A stretch of 59,736 nt of DNA from Gammaproteobacteria bacterium (GCA_021156165.1 JAJNBM010000004.1:1-59736); one strand, 5' to 3'; counted from the first letter of the stretch, positions 45,993 through 55,997 are shown. The notes: a model not told the origin generated them from the sequence alone. Numbers and translations are program-made.

Positions 45993-46105
45993 CGTATCCC
46001 CCTATTATAACTAGGTATAGGATATAATTGTATTTTTGTCGAATTTATAACCTAAGGTGAAAAATAAAAACGTTTAAATTCAACGGTCTAGAAAACAATG
46101 CCAGA

Positions 46106-48670
46106 TCATTCTGCTTCCTCTACGCCACTGTCACTATCGTCTCCCACATCGGCAATGGATTGCACGGCAATCAGATGCTCATTTTCTTCTAGACGAATCA
46201 AAATAACCCCTTGGGCATTACGACCTACGTGTGAGATTTCATCCACACTGGTACGTACTAAAGTGGCTTGATCGGAAATCAACATCACTTCATCCCCCGG
46301 AAATACCTGACACGCGCCTACCACCTTACCATTGCGCTCATTGACAATAATGGAAATAACACCTGAACCATGACGACCCGTGGCTCTATATTCTTCTAGC
46401 GCACTGCGCTTACCATAACCGCCTTCAGTTGCAGTTAAAATGGCGCCGCCTTCCTTTAGGCTCAATAAGGCGATGACCTTGGCATTTTCTTTTAAGCGTA
46501 TGCCCATTACACCGCGCGCGTTACGGCCCATCAAGCGGACTTCATCGCTGTTAAATCGAATAGCCTTGCCGTCATCTGAAAACAGCATCACTTCTTGATT
46601 CGCGTTGACCAGTTCTGCGTTAACTAAACTATCCCCTTCTAATAAATCTAGGGCAATAATGCCGCTATTGCGCGGTCTCGCAAATTGCTCTACATGGATT
46701 TTTTTAATTAAGCCATCGCGCGTTGCCATTATCACCGCTACATCTGCCGTAAAATCTTTTACTGGCAAAATGGCTTGAATACGCTCGCCACTTTCTAAAG
46801 GCAAAAGATTCACGATAGGTTTACCTCTGGAAGTACGTTGCGCAGCAGGCAATTGATAGGTCTTCAACCAATACACTTTACCGCGACTGGAAAAGCACAA
46901 TAATGTATCATGCGTATTAGCAATCAGCAATTTTTCAATAAAATCTTCTTCTTTCATCTTGGTGGCGGCTTTACCACGCCCACCGCGTCGTTGCAAGCGA
47001 TAGTTATCCAGCGATTGCACTTTAACATATCCTTCATGGGATAAGGTTACAGCCACATCTTCTTCCGTAATAAGATCTTCGACAGTGATGTCTTCTTGAG
47101 TACCGATGATTTCCGTACGTCTAGCATCTGCGAAATCGCCTTTAGCAGCTAATAGCTCATCTTTGATCACTTGTTTTAAACGTTCAGGCGAGGATAGTAT
47201 ATCCATTAAGTCGATGATTACTTTTACCAATTCTTGGTAATCATCGTGAATTTTGTTTTGTTCTAAGCCCGTTAAACGTTGTAGGCGCAAGTCTAAAATA
47301 GCTTGCACTTGCGTAGGCGTGAGCTGGTACGTATCCCCATGCAAGCCTTCATGTAGCGCACAATCTTCGGGGCGAGTTACATTGACATCGCTCGCCGATA
47401 ACAATTGTTTCACCCAACCCGGTTCCCAGGTACGTGCCAATAAAGCCTCTTTAGCCTCTAGGCCCGTTTTAGAGGCTTTAATCAGTGCTATCATTTCTTC
47501 GATATTCGCCAAGGCTACGCCCAAGCCTTCCAAGATATGCGCTCTTTCTTTAGCCTTACGCAATTCAAATAAAATACGTCGGGTTACGACTTCACGCCTA
47601 TGCTTAATGAAGGCTTCTAAAATTTCTTTTAGCGTTAAGGTTCTAGGCCGTTCATCGTGCAAAGCCACCATGTTGATACCGAAAACACTTTGCATCGCTG
47701 TATGTGTATAGAGTTGATTTAATAAAATCTCGCTCATTTCACCACGTCTTAATTCTATCACCACACGCATGCCGTCTTTATCGGATTCATCGCGCAGCGC
47801 GGTAATGCCTTCTATTTTCTTTTCACGCACTAAGTCGGCAATTTTTTCGATTAACTTTGCTTTGTTCACCTGATAAGGCAGTTCAGTAATAATAATACTT
47901 TCTTTACTAGAGCGCTCATCTGTTTCAATATGCGTTTTAGCGCGTACATAAATGCGTCCGCGACCAGTGCGGTAAGCCGCGACTATCCCAGCGCGGCCAT
48001 TGATAATACCCGCCGTAGGAAAATCGGGGCCAGGAATAAAGGTCATTAAATCATCTATGCTTAAATCAGGGTTTAACAATAAAGCCACGGTGGCATCGAT
48101 CACTTCGCCTAAATTATGCGGAGGAATATTCGTGGCCATACCCACGGCGATACCAGAGGTACCATTCACTAATAAGTGTGGCACGCGCGTAGGCATAACG
48201 GCCGGAATCCGTTCACTGCCATCGTAATTATCTACAAAATCAACGGTTTCTTTATCTAAGTCGGCTAACAGACTATGAGCAAAGCGCGACATCCGCACTT
48301 CGGTATACCGCATAGCGGCGGCGGCATCGCCATCCACCGAGCCGAAGTTACCCTGACCATCCACCAACAAATAGCGCATGGAAAAAGGTTGTGCCATGCG
48401 TACAATGGTATCGTATACGGCTGAATCACCATGGGGATGGTATTTACCGATGACGTCGCCCACGATCCGGGCAGATTTTTTATACGGCTTGTTCCAGTCG
48501 TTCCCTAACTCATGCATTGCAAATAATGTACGTCTATGGACGGGCTTTAGACCATCGCGCACATCGGGCAAAGCGCGGCCTACAATCACGCTCATCGCAT
48601 AATCCAGATAGGAACTCTTTAGTTCATGTTCAATGGTAATGGGAAGGATTTCTTTATTTAACTCGCTCAT
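46106..48670 (-). CDS. gyrA: DNA gyrase subunit A
   Basis: An 854-residue type IIA topoisomerase subunit. The catalytic tyrosine is in [11 protein letters not shown] near residue 121, with [17 protein letters not shown]-like ([17 protein letters not shown]) and [18 protein letters not shown] upstream. The GyrA-box QRRGGRGK near residue 560 separates it from ParC, and six beta-pinwheel blades follow. A short acidic tail ends EEAE. It acts with GyrB to introduce negative supercoils. Confidence 0.96.
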   Translation of the reverse strand: MSELNKEILPITIEHELKSSYLDYAMSVIVGRALPDVRDGLKPVHRRTLFAMHELGNDWNKPYKKSARIVGDVIGKYHPHGDSAVYDTIVRMAQPFSMRYLLVDGQGNFGSVDGDAAAAMRYTEVRMSRFAHSLLADLDKETVDFVDNYDGSERIPAVMPTRVPHLLVNGTSGIAVGMATNIPPHNLGEVIDATVALLLNPDLSIDDLMTFIPGPDFPTAGIINGRAGIVAAYRTGRGRIYVRAKTHIETDERSSKESIIITELPYQVNKAKLIEKIADLVREKKIEGITALRDESDKDGMRVVIELRRGEMSEILLNQLYTHTAMQSVFGINMVALHDERPRTLTLKEILEAFIKHRREVVTRRILFELRKAKERAHILEGLGVALANIEEMIALIKASKTGLEAKEALLARTWEPGWVKQLLSASDVNVTRPEDCALHEGLHGDTYQLTPTQVQAILDLRLQRLTGLEQNKIHDDYQELVKVIIDLMDILSSPERLKQVIKDELLAAKGDFADARRTEIIGTQEDITVEDLITEEDVAVTLSHEGYVKVQSLDNYRLQRRGGRGKAATKMKEEDFIEKLLIANTHDTLLCFSSRGKVYWLKTYQLPAAQRTSRGKPIVNLLPLESGERIQAILPVKDFTADVAVIMATRDGLIKKIHVEQFARPRNSGIIALDLLEGDSLVNAELVNANQEVMLFSDDGKAIRFNSDEVRLMGRNARGVMGIRLKENAKVIALLSLKEGGAILTATEGGYGKRSALEEYRATGRHGSGVISIIVNERNGKVVGACQVFPGDEVMLISDQATLVRTSVDEISHVGRNAQGVILIRLEENEHLIAVQSIADVGDDSDSGVEEAE

Positions 48671-48953
48671 ACGCCGCTCTTCGTTATAAATTTCAGTGGG
48701 TTATTTTAGCATAAATGGGGCAAAACTGCTCATTTTAGGCGGCTTATAGAGAGGTGTTTCGGGGCCTGTTTCCGATTAAATTGGAAGCTATCCTAGGGAC
48801 TCCTCCTAAAACCCTATCTTCTGCTTTCCCGGGCTGCTCCAGCTCCCTAGATAAGCAGGGATGAAAATGCTCATTTTTAAAAATAATCCCGTGGATCGAG
48901 CCACGATCTTGCTAAATTGAGCTTTTAATTCTACCTAATACTGTTCTTGGAAA
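48671..48953. other. Gap upstream of gyrA
   Basis: About 280 bases with no ORF. On the minus strand TAAAAT at roughly 48702-48707 could be a gyrA -10, but I see no good -35. Inverted short GC-rich words occur near 48780-48860. Confidence 0.4.
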
Positions 48954-49111
48954 TAGGGTCTGTTTACATTGAATTGTCGAAGCGAAAAATGAATAAAGCT
49001 AGGCAAAATATTGGCAAATTTGAGGAGAATATCGGGCTATATTTAACGAAAATTTGCTAGTATCTGAGCCGCTTTATTTGCAGCCGATAAACCCAATGTA
49101 AACAGACCCTA
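48954..49111. repeat. Family A long-hairpin element, copy 2
   Basis: 158 bases with perfect 18-base ends, TAGGGTCTGTTTACATTG (48954-48971) and its complement (49094-49111). The internal GCAAATTT/AAATTTGC arms are conserved. It separates gyrA from rpmG. Confidence 0.88.
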
Positions 49112-49157
49112 GCTATTGCGCAGCGAATCACTGCGCATATTCCATAAAAAGGGGGGG

Positions 49158-49313
49158 TTATTTAATCTTATCTTCTTTAAACCAAGCGCGCCTACGCAGC
49201 TTTCTGCTGTATTTCTGCAAACGCATTTTTTCGGGGGTGTTTTTCTTATTTTTGGTGGTGGTATAGTACTCGCCGGTCCCTTCTTCACACACTAATTTAA
49301 TTTTGTCGCTCAT
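49158..49313 (-). CDS. rpmG: 50S ribosomal protein L33
   Basis: A 51-residue ribosomal protein: MSDKIKLVCEEGTGEYYTTT at the N-terminus, the KNKKNTPEKMRLQKYSRKLR segment that matches L33, and a basic end. It lacks the zinc-binding CxxC pairs (Cys9 only), so it is the zinc-independent (C-) form. It follows rpmB by 38 bases, the universal rpmB-rpmG pairing. Confidence 0.92.
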   Translation of the reverse strand: MSDKIKLVCEEGTGEYYTTTKNKKNTPEKMRLQKYSRKLRRRAWFKEDKIK

Positions 49314-49351
49314 GTCTCAATCCTATTTATTCATTTTTCTGTATGTTTTAT

Positions 49352-49588
49352 TTACACTTTTTCGCCACGTTCGCGCAGCTTAGCTAAAACAACATCAATA
49401 CCCAACTTGTCGATTAAACGCAAACCTTGATTGCTCAATCTTAACTTAACAAAGCGTCCCAAAGAAGGTGCCCATAAGCGACGTGATTGTAAATTAACAT
49501 TAAAACGACGGCGAGTCTTATTATTTGCGTGGGAAACATTGTTTCCGGTCATAGGCCCGCGGCCAGTAACTTGGCATACTCTGGACAT
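49352..49588 (-). CDS. rpmB: 50S ribosomal protein L28
   Basis: A 78-residue ribosomal protein starting [20 protein letters not shown], with the conserved [16 protein letters not shown] segment and [15 protein letters not shown]. First gene of the rpmB-rpmG operon; a clear promoter lies upstream. Cys5 alone remains of any zinc site. Confidence 0.94.
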   Translation of the reverse strand: MSRVCQVTGRGPMTGNNVSHANNKTRRRFNVNLQSRRLWAPSLGRFVKLRLSNQGLRLIDKLGIDVVLAKLRERGEKV

Positions 49589-49639
49589 TTTTAGTACATC
49601 CTCAATTGGTTAGCTGATAAATTCGTTATAAGGGTGGCA

Positions 49640-49668
49640 TTTATAGCAAAGTTCTACGGCAAATGCAA
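49640..49668 (-). promoter_or_regulatory. Sigma-70 promoter of rpmB-rpmG
   Basis: On the minus strand: -35 TTGCAT (49663-49668), a 17-base spacer, -10 TATAAA (49640-49645), about 50 bases before the rpmB ATG. Confidence 0.65.
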
Positions 49669-49799
49669 GGGGGTGTAAAAACGCTATAATGGCTACAAAA
49701 ACCCATGTTAAATTCGTAGGGATTTTTATATTCACAATGAAAAGTCCCGTAAGCACTAATTTATTCTACAATTTAACGATAAAAGAGCCTCTTCACAAT

Positions 49800-50348
49800 C
49801 TACCGCAATGCGTGCCCCGTTAACGCATCGAAAATAGGTGTGGGCTTATCCAATCCGCCTACATCGCCTATGAGGATATCATCTAGCAAAGACCCGAAAA
49901 CAGTCTTCACTTCTGCGGCGCTGCGGCAAGGGTTCTCACCTTGGCGATTCGCACTCGTCGATACCAAGGGTCCACCAAACTGCAAACATAATTGTTGTAC
50001 TATAGGATGTGCGCTGACTCGTACCACTACACTGTCCCAATCGCCGTGTATATATGCGGGAATCTTATCTGTTTTCGGCCATGCCCATGACACTGGCCCG
50101 GGCCAGGTTGCTAAGATCTGATCGAATCGTTCTTGTGGCAAAGGGCGTAATAAGGGTTGCAATTGTGTAAAGTCCGCCGCAATTAAAATAAGGCCTTTAG
50201 CCATTCCTCGCTGTTTAAGCGCTAATAATTTCTTAACTGCTTTTTCCGAAAAAGGTGCGCACCCTAGACCATAAACAGCCTCAGTAGGATAAGCAATAAC
50301 GCCATCGTTGCGTAACGCTGTTACGGCCGCACTATAATTGAGTACCAT
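49800..50348 (-). CDS. tsaC: TsaC/YrdC-type threonylcarbamoyl-AMP synthase
   Basis: A 182-residue enzyme making threonylcarbamoyl-AMP for the t6A modification of ANN-decoding tRNAs. GVIAYPTEAVYGLGCAPFSE and KQRGMAKGLILIAADF hold the substrate-binding loops, and GPLVSTSANRQGENPC is a conserved C-terminal motif. Length fits TsaC rather than the longer Sua5. It follows topA by three bases, the usual dprA-topA-tsaC arrangement. Confidence 0.92.
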   Translation of the reverse strand: MVLNYSAAVTALRNDGVIAYPTEAVYGLGCAPFSEKAVKKLLALKQRGMAKGLILIAADFTQLQPLLRPLPQERFDQILATWPGPVSWAWPKTDKIPAYIHGDWDSVVVRVSAHPIVQQLCLQFGGPLVSTSANRQGENPCRSAAEVKTVFGSLLDDILIGDVGGLDKPTPIFDALTGHALR

Positions 50349-50351
50349 ACA

Positions 50352-52631
50352 CTATTCCTCGTCTAGAGACAGCGTATAACCACATTCCTTTTGCGGACAA
50401 ATTTTTTCGCGACCTTTACGCTTGCTTACCTTCAAAGTCAAAATAGGCCACTGGCAATTAGGGCAAGATTCTGCTAAGGGCTCATCCCAAAGCGCATAAT
50501 CACAATCGGGATAACGGTTACAAGAATAAAATACTTTGCCCCGTCTGGATTTACGTTGCAATATGCTGCCTTGTTTGCATTTAGGACAAGCAACCTTAGT
50601 ATCGCTGGGCTTTTCAATGGGTTCTAAATAACGACAATCGGGATAACCACTGCACCCTATGAATTTACCATACCGCCCTTCGCGGATCAGTAAGGGCTTG
50701 CCGCATTTCTCACAGGTTCGCCCCTCAATGATTTCGGGCTCTACCGTGCTAGAGGATTCTAAGTTGCGCGTATAATCGCACTCTGGGTAAGTAGTACACC
50801 CTATAAAACGACCCTTCCGGCCTAACCGTATAGACAAAGGCTTAGCACACTTAGGGCAAGCTTCATCCATCGCTTCTTGAGTTACGTCTTTGCGCTCTAC
50901 CGTTTCTTGTATCAAAGCAATTTGCGTTTTAAAGGGTTGCCAGAATTTTTCTAATAAGGGGATCCATTCTTTTTCAGCGCGCGCTACCGCATCCAGATCG
51001 TCCTCCAAGTTAGCGGTGAAGTCATAGTCTACATAGGTCGCAAAAAAACGCGTTAAAAAGCGATTGACTACTCTGCCCACATCGGTAGGAATAAACCGCT
51101 TTTTATCTAAGAATACATATTCTCTATTTTGCAAAGTTGAAATAATCGATGCATAAGTAGACGGCCGTCCTATACCGTGTTCTTCCAATGCTTTCACTAA
51201 ACTGGCTTCCGAATAACGTGGTGGCGGCTCAGTGAAGTGTTGGGTGCCTACAATTTTCTCCAAAGGTATCTTTTGCCCTACAGTCATTGGGGGTAATACC
51301 GTTTCACTATCGTCTTGTGGTTTGGCATCGTCTTTATCTTCTTGATAAACGGCAATAAAACCGGGATCGCTGATCACAGAACCATTGGCACGAAAAATAT
51401 TTCCTTCCCCGGCAGAGAGATCGACCGCAACGGTATCTAAAGTAGCGTGAATCATTTGACTGGCCACCGTACGCTTCCAAATCAAAGCGTATAATTTGTA
51501 TTGATCGGCGCTTAAATATTGTTTAATTTTATCGGGTATATTCAAAACGGATGTAGGGCGAATCGCTTCGTGTGCTTCTTGCGCATTCTTGGACTTGGTT
51601 TTATACACTGGCTGCGTTTCAGGTACGTTTCGCGCCCCGTAATGTTGCGCAATATAAGCGCGAATTTCATCCACGGCTTCTTTGGCCAAATTAACCGAGT
51701 CGGTACGCATATAGCTGATCAAACCGGCAGCGCCTTCGCCTATATCAATACCCTCATACAATTGCTGCGCTATCATCATGGTACGTTTAGCAGTAAAGCC
51801 TAATTTACGCGCTGCTTCTTGTTGTAAGGTGGAAGTAATAAATGGCGCTGCGGGTTGGCGACGACGTTGCTTTTTATCTAAAGCAACCACGAGTAAATGA
51901 TCCCCTGCAGCTTTAGATAAAGTATCTTGCACTATAGTGGCGTGCTCTTCATTCGCGATGCTAAATTGAGTGAGTTTTTCACCTTGGTATTGTTGTAATT
52001 TGGCGGTAAATTCTTGCTTTGCTTCTAGGAGATGGGCATGTAAGGTCCAATATTCTTCTGTCTTGAAACGTTCAATTTCTTCTTCGCGCTCCACAATCAA
52101 ACGCAATGCCGGACTTTGCACTCGGCCTGCGGATAATCCTCGACGTACCTTTTGCCACAATAAAGGCGATAACTTAAAGCCGACTAAATAATCTAAGGCT
52201 CGCCGTGCTTGTTGTGCATGTACCATAGGCATAGCCACCTCACGCGGATGTGTCATCGCTTCTTTAATAGCGATCTTAGTGATTTCATGAAACACCACGC
52301 GTTTTACTGGCTTATCTTTTAATAATTTGCGCTCTAGCATGAGTTCTTGTACCGACCATGCAATGGCTTCACCTTCTCTATCAGGGTCAGTGGCGAGAAT
52401 CAAACAATCTGCAGACTTCATGCTTTTGGCAATCGCTTCTACATGCTTACTGTTTTTTTCGACAACTTCATACCGCATCGCAAAACCATTGTCGGGATCA
52501 ACCGCACCTTCTTTAGGCACCAAATCGCGTACATGTCCATACGACGCCAAGACGATATTGCCCGGACCTAAATATTTTTCTATCGTTTTTGCCTTAGCGG
52601 GCGATTCAACGATCACTAAATTTTTTGTCAT
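50352..52631 (-). CDS. topA: DNA topoisomerase I
   Basis: A 759-residue type IA topoisomerase that relaxes negative supercoils. The Toprim domain starts LVIVESPAKAKTIEKYLG, with ILATDPDREGEAIAW; the active-site Tyr is in GLISYMRTDS near residue 309. Four C-terminal zinc-ribbon units follow, beginning CPKC, CEKC, CPKC and CPNC (residues about 590-750), each ending in a YPxC or similar. It balances gyrase, also encoded in this window. A family C repeat lies between it and dprA. Confidence 0.96.
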   Translation of the reverse strand: MTKNLVIVESPAKAKTIEKYLGPGNIVLASYGHVRDLVPKEGAVDPDNGFAMRYEVVEKNSKHVEAIAKSMKSADCLILATDPDREGEAIAWSVQELMLERKLLKDKPVKRVVFHEITKIAIKEAMTHPREVAMPMVHAQQARRALDYLVGFKLSPLLWQKVRRGLSAGRVQSPALRLIVEREEEIERFKTEEYWTLHAHLLEAKQEFTAKLQQYQGEKLTQFSIANEEHATIVQDTLSKAAGDHLLVVALDKKQRRRQPAAPFITSTLQQEAARKLGFTAKRTMMIAQQLYEGIDIGEGAAGLISYMRTDSVNLAKEAVDEIRAYIAQHYGARNVPETQPVYKTKSKNAQEAHEAIRPTSVLNIPDKIKQYLSADQYKLYALIWKRTVASQMIHATLDTVAVDLSAGEGNIFRANGSVISDPGFIAVYQEDKDDAKPQDDSETVLPPMTVGQKIPLEKIVGTQHFTEPPPRYSEASLVKALEEHGIGRPSTYASIISTLQNREYVFLDKKRFIPTDVGRVVNRFLTRFFATYVDYDFTANLEDDLDAVARAEKEWIPLLEKFWQPFKTQIALIQETVERKDVTQEAMDEACPKCAKPLSIRLGRKGRFIGCTTYPECDYTRNLESSSTVEPEIIEGRTCEKCGKPLLIREGRYGKFIGCSGYPDCRYLEPIEKPSDTKVACPKCKQGSILQRKSRRGKVFYSCNRYPDCDYALWDEPLAESCPNCQWPILTLKVSKRKGREKICPQKECGYTLSLDEE

Positions 52632-52665
52632 ATATACCTATTACATTTCAAAATGCCCATCAGTG

Positions 52666-52727
52666 CGTAGGGGCAAACCCCCCCTGTGGTTGCCCTAGTT
52701 AGGACAAGCACAGGGGCCTGCCCCTAC
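52666..52727. repeat. Family C palindromic repeat, copy 4
   Basis: CGTAGGGGCAAACC to GGCCTGCCCCTAC, with the two hairpins less perfect than in other copies. It lies between dprA and topA on the minus strand, and its edge (complement of CTA at 52724-52726) supplies the TAG stop of dprA. Confidence 0.85.
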
Positions 52728-53830
52728 ACTCTTTCATAGCCGCCACTTTGTAGACGTACCAAACCCTTTAATTCTAAGGCCATGAGGATGACGGAAACTT
52801 CGGCCACCGTCAACCCCGTACGGGTAAGAATAGCATTAAAAGAAGTGGGTGAAAAATCAACATCCTTGAGTAAATTTTGTTCTTTTTTATCCAAAAGAAC
52901 GTCTTTTTTATCCGTTGAGGTCTTTTTTTGCTCCATTTTTGAGCCGTACCAAGAAGCAAAACCCACCGTTTCTTCTAATATATCGTCTATAGTCTCAACC
53001 AATTTGGCCCCTTCCTTAATTAAAAAATGGCATCCTTTGCTTAAAGGATTGTGTAACGAACCCGGTAAGGCATAAACTTGCCGCCCTTCCTGCAATGCGA
53101 AACGAGCCGTGATCAACGAGCCACTTTGCATCGTTGCCTCTATCACTAAGACCCCCACTGCCAAGCCACTGATAATGCGGTTTCGGGCGGGAAAATATTG
53201 GGGTAAAGGCGGCGTAGAAGGAGGATACTCCGAAATTAATAAGCCCGTCTGCAAAATGTCCTCACTCAAACGCTGATGACGCTTAGGATAAATGCGTTTT
53301 AGGCCAGACCCTAAAACGGCGATCGTTTGTCCTTTGGCCTCTAAAGCGCTGCGATGCGCCACACCATCGATGCCCTGCGCTAGGCCGCTGGTAATCACCC
53401 AACCCAAAGCCGCCAATTCACGCGCAAAATACAGCGCCCATTCGTTCCCCGCAGTCGTAGGATTACGGCTGCCTACAATAGCCAATTGCGGCCTGTGTAA
53501 TAACTCGCTGCGGCCTTGTAAGAATAATACCTTAGGCGGCGCTTGAATAGCCTGTAATAACTCAGGATAAAAAACATCTTCAACAAAACAAATTTGGCAA
53601 TGGGGGTTACTCTCTTGCCAAGCAATACATTCGTCTATCAGCGACCAGGGCAAGGACGTTAAGTAGTCTGTAGTACTCCGTTTTAAGGCCAGATTTTGCC
53701 ATAAACGTGTACCCCCCGCGATGAATTCCTCGGCACTGAAGCCCTTTTGAGTGATTCCTTGCCAGGAACGCAATGACAAACCTGGGGCCAAGGCTACCGC
53801 CAAGCGCGCTTTTAGTGCCGTATGATCCAT
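52724..53830 (-). CDS. dprA: DNA processing protein DprA
   Basis: A 368-residue RecA-loading factor for incoming single-stranded DNA during transformation. The Rossmann-like core has IVGSRNPTTAGNEWALYF, VITSGLAQGIDGVAHRSAL, and YPPSTPPLPQYFPARNRIISGLA. A C-terminal winged-helix (about 305-365) follows a Lys-rich linker. Its TAG stop comes from a family C repeat. ComF at 16.3 kb is a second competence-type gene here. Confidence 0.92.
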   Translation of the reverse strand: MDHTALKARLAVALAPGLSLRSWQGITQKGFSAEEFIAGGTRLWQNLALKRSTTDYLTSLPWSLIDECIAWQESNPHCQICFVEDVFYPELLQAIQAPPKVLFLQGRSELLHRPQLAIVGSRNPTTAGNEWALYFARELAALGWVITSGLAQGIDGVAHRSALEAKGQTIAVLGSGLKRIYPKRHQRLSEDILQTGLLISEYPPSTPPLPQYFPARNRIISGLAVGVLVIEATMQSGSLITARFALQEGRQVYALPGSLHNPLSKGCHFLIKEGAKLVETIDDILEETVGFASWYGSKMEQKKTSTDKKDVLLDKKEQNLLKDVDFSPTSFNAILTRTGLTVAEVSVILMALELKGLVRLQSGGYERV

Positions 53831-53889
53831 GAGATATGCGCCAAAAAGATAAGGTGTTAAATTATTTCATGTATTTTAAATAAATGCAA

Positions 53890-54474
53890 TCAATAATGCG
53901 GCAAGTCACACAACTCAAACTCGTGCGCTGCATGCCAGTTGAAATGCCACCATTCTGTAGGCAACCCTATAAAACCACAAGAACCCATTACCTCCTGTAA
54001 TAACGCGCGGTTGCGGATGGCCTCTACGCTACAATCCATATAATCCCGGTGCGCTGCAGGACTAAAATCATCGAATAGAGTGGGCATGACTAATTCCTTC
54101 CCCGTGATTGTGCTCACTAAGGTCACATCGACTGCACATCCCCTATTGTGGGCGGAACCTTCTTTCATTTGCCCATTTTCTCGCACGGGCTTCATAATAT
54201 AACGTTCATCGGGACAATGGGCCCAGAATATTTCTTGAATATGAAAAGGCCTATACGCATCCCAAATTTTAAGCCCCAATTGCTGCACATTCAATTTTCG
54301 CTGCGCCATCACCAGCGCTTCCGCTACTGGCTTACGCAAATAAGCTCGGGCATTGGTATCATACATTATTTTTTGAGTAAAGTTATGAATGCTCGCATAC
54401 GGCAAGTCAATAATAAAACTATTTTCTATAACCAACAGATCAACAAAATTTAAATCGGTTAATTGCTTTTGCAT
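53890..54474 (-). CDS. D-alanyl-D-alanine dipeptidase, VanX/DdpX family
   Basis: A 194-residue zinc dipeptidase of peptidase family M15D. The catalytic signatures are IWDAYRPFHIQEIFW, SAHNRGCAVDVTLV (zinc His and Asp) and TEWWHFNWH (Glu base and zinc His). It has no signal peptide, so it is cytoplasmic or, in this form, periplasmic only if exported otherwise; DdpX-type enzymes release D-Ala for reuse. Not evidence of glycopeptide resistance without vanHA. The ribosome-binding site AGGA comes from the end of a family A repeat, four bases before the ATG. Confidence 0.88.
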   Translation of the reverse strand: MQKQLTDLNFVDLLVIENSFIIDLPYASIHNFTQKIMYDTNARAYLRKPVAEALVMAQRKLNVQQLGLKIWDAYRPFHIQEIFWAHCPDERYIMKPVRENGQMKEGSAHNRGCAVDVTLVSTITGKELVMPTLFDDFSPAAHRDYMDCSVEAIRNRALLQEVMGSCGFIGLPTEWWHFNWHAAHEFELCDLPHY

Positions 54475-54477
54475 GTT

Positions 54478-54639
54478 AGGTCCTGTAGCGATTGGGTTTG
54501 TCGAAGCGAAAAATGAATACAGCCGGGCAAAATATTAGCAAATTTGAGAAGAATATCGGGCAATATTTGACGAAAATTTGCTAATATTTGGACCGTTTTA
54601 TTCATTTTGCAGTCGATAAACCCAATCGCCACAGGACCT
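54478..54639. repeat. Family A long-hairpin element, copy 3
   Basis: 162 bases with ends AGGTCCTGTAGCGATTGGG and the near-perfect complement. Inside are 15-base arms AATATTAGCAAATTT/AAATTTGCTAATATT and TGCAAAATGAATA-type arms, so the whole unit can fold into one hairpin. It lies in the short gap between the second icmL-like gene and the VanX-like gene. Confidence 0.88.
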
Positions 54640-54643
54640 CCTA

Positions 54644-55243
54644 CTATTCCGTAGACCAAATTTCCTGTATGGCAACCGCCTGAGGCGATTCTTTTGTAGG
54701 GACATTAACAATAAGAACCGTCACGATAATACGCTTCGTCGTAATTTGGTTGGCACTTTCAAAAGTAAGCAGCACCGGCATTTGCACCTTCCAACTGTAT
54801 TTCCCTAATAACGCCCCTTCCTTCAATATAACGGGTTGGCCTGAAACAATGCTGGTTAAATTCAGTTGCTGTGTAGTCACTTGTTGTAGCAATTGACTGT
54901 CCTCTAAAACTTGGCGAAAAGAATCAGCACCGGCTGGGGTAAAATCTTTGGCAAGAAGATCCTTAAATTTTTGTGGATAGGTAATAGCATTAAAGGTATA
55001 GATGTCTCCCACCACTACTTGCACCCACAGTAACAAATCATCGCGTGACAATAACCGCGCATTATAGGCTTGCAATTGGATGAATTGCTTTTTTCCTTGT
55101 TCTATTTTCACTTGAAAATATTTAGGTTCCTCTGGGTGTTGAATATGCCAGAAGGTTGCCACCATTAAGCCAATAATGATAAGCGTCAAAACAATAACGA
55201 CTCTAAAATAAACTCTATTTTTTCGATCCAGGCGATTTGCCAT
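54644..55243 (-). CDS. Second DotI/IcmL-like protein
   Basis: A 199-residue inner-membrane protein with one N-terminal helix (about residues 15-31, VVIVLTLIIIGLMVATFW core) and a periplasmic domain homologous to DotI/IcmL: KYFQVKIEQG, then LLLWVQVVVGDIYTFNA, FTPAGADSFRQVLEDS and YSWKVQMPVLL. It is longer than typical DotJ/IcmM, which lacks this domain, so it is a full second icmL copy. The ATG has AGGA upstream and follows icmL by 15 bases. Probably part of the Dot/Icm inner-membrane complex. Confidence 0.88.
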   Translation of the reverse strand: MANRLDRKNRVYFRVVIVLTLIIIGLMVATFWHIQHPEEPKYFQVKIEQGKKQFIQLQAYNARLLSRDDLLLWVQVVVGDIYTFNAITYPQKFKDLLAKDFTPAGADSFRQVLEDSQLLQQVTTQQLNLTSIVSGQPVILKEGALLGKYSWKVQMPVLLTFESANQITTKRIIVTVLIVNVPTKESPQAVAIQEIWSTE

Positions 55244-55258
55244 AATGGTTCCTAAAGA

Positions 55259-55969
55259 TCAACTTAAGGTTTGCGCTACGAATTGTAGTACGCCTATCCC
55301 TTGCAAACTGTCTAAGTTCATTTGTCTCGCCACAGGATCGATCAAGGGGCTACTGCGTACCACCGTTAAAACAACATTATACATATTGCTAAAAGTACGT
55401 GCTTGGCTAGTCCATCGCACACGTATAGGCACATTGACCTGCCAGGAAAAGGCTTTGCCATTTTCAGTATTTACAATGCCCCGTTGTAAGATGGTGGGTG
55501 CTTGCACCACCTCCGCGGTCATCACAAAAAAACCTTGTAATAGCGTTTCTAGATTGAGTGAAGCTTTAATAGCATCTAAAAAATTTTGTCCGCCCGTAGG
55601 AGTAAAATAAGTATTTTTAGTTTGTTCTAATTGCTGTTGATATTGGGCATAGTTTAACGTAAAGGCCGCCGTTGCGGCGCGCGAGGACCACGCTAATAAA
55701 GCAGCATCCGATAAACTGGGCGAGGTGAGAGGTTGAATTTCCACCAGCCCCCCTATCACATTGGTAGCAAAATAACGCGGTGCAGGTCGGGTGGTGTAAA
55801 GATAAAAGAGGATCACCATCATCAATACACACAATACTACTAGCGCCAACACAGCGCCCATTAAAAACCGATAACTATCGCGATAATAATTATTTCTCAA
55901 GCGCACTATTTCTATTGCGCTTTTCCGCGCGCTAAAAGCCGCTTTTTTAGCTTGTTTTTCTTCTGCCAT
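55259..55969 (-). CDS. icmL: Dot/Icm type IVB secretion protein DotI/IcmL
   Basis: A 236-residue bitopic inner-membrane component of the Dot/Icm machine (VirB8-like role). A cytoplasmic head rich in Lys/Arg (KQAKKAAFSARKSAIEIVRLR start), NNYYRDSYRF, then a membrane helix about residues 40-64, then a periplasmic domain with TRPAPRYFATNV, ALLAWSSRAATAAFTLNY, YFTPTGGQNFLDAIKAS, FSWQVNVPIRVRW. I chose the ATG at 55969 (GGGGAGAAGA upstream); an upstream ATG lies next to a family C repeat. The role rests on the known DotI family. Confidence 0.92.
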   Translation of the reverse strand: MAEEKQAKKAAFSARKSAIEIVRLRNNYYRDSYRFLMGAVLALVVLCVLMMVILFYLYTTRPAPRYFATNVIGGLVEIQPLTSPSLSDAALLAWSSRAATAAFTLNYAQYQQQLEQTKNTYFTPTGGQNFLDAIKASLNLETLLQGFFVMTAEVVQAPTILQRGIVNTENGKAFSWQVNVPIRVRWTSQARTFSNMYNVVLTVVRSSPLIDPVARQMNLDSLQGIGVLQFVAQTLS

Positions 55970-55997
55970 AATAAGTCTTCTCCCCATATCATTCACG

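Noticed and set aside
47253-47711. 152-codon plus-strand frame opposite gyrA
   Set aside because: Antisense to a well-conserved gene, no family resemblance.
49684-49690. TATAAT on the plus strand as promoter of a small RNA
   Set aside because: No supporting -35 or clear terminator was found.
53890-54474. VanX-like gene as vancomycin resistance
   Set aside because: No vanH or vanA/B ligase nearby; family members also serve D-Ala recycling.
54644-55243. Second icmL-like gene as DotJ/IcmM
   Set aside because: DotJ is a short membrane protein without the periplasmic domain; this one has the full DotI-like domain.
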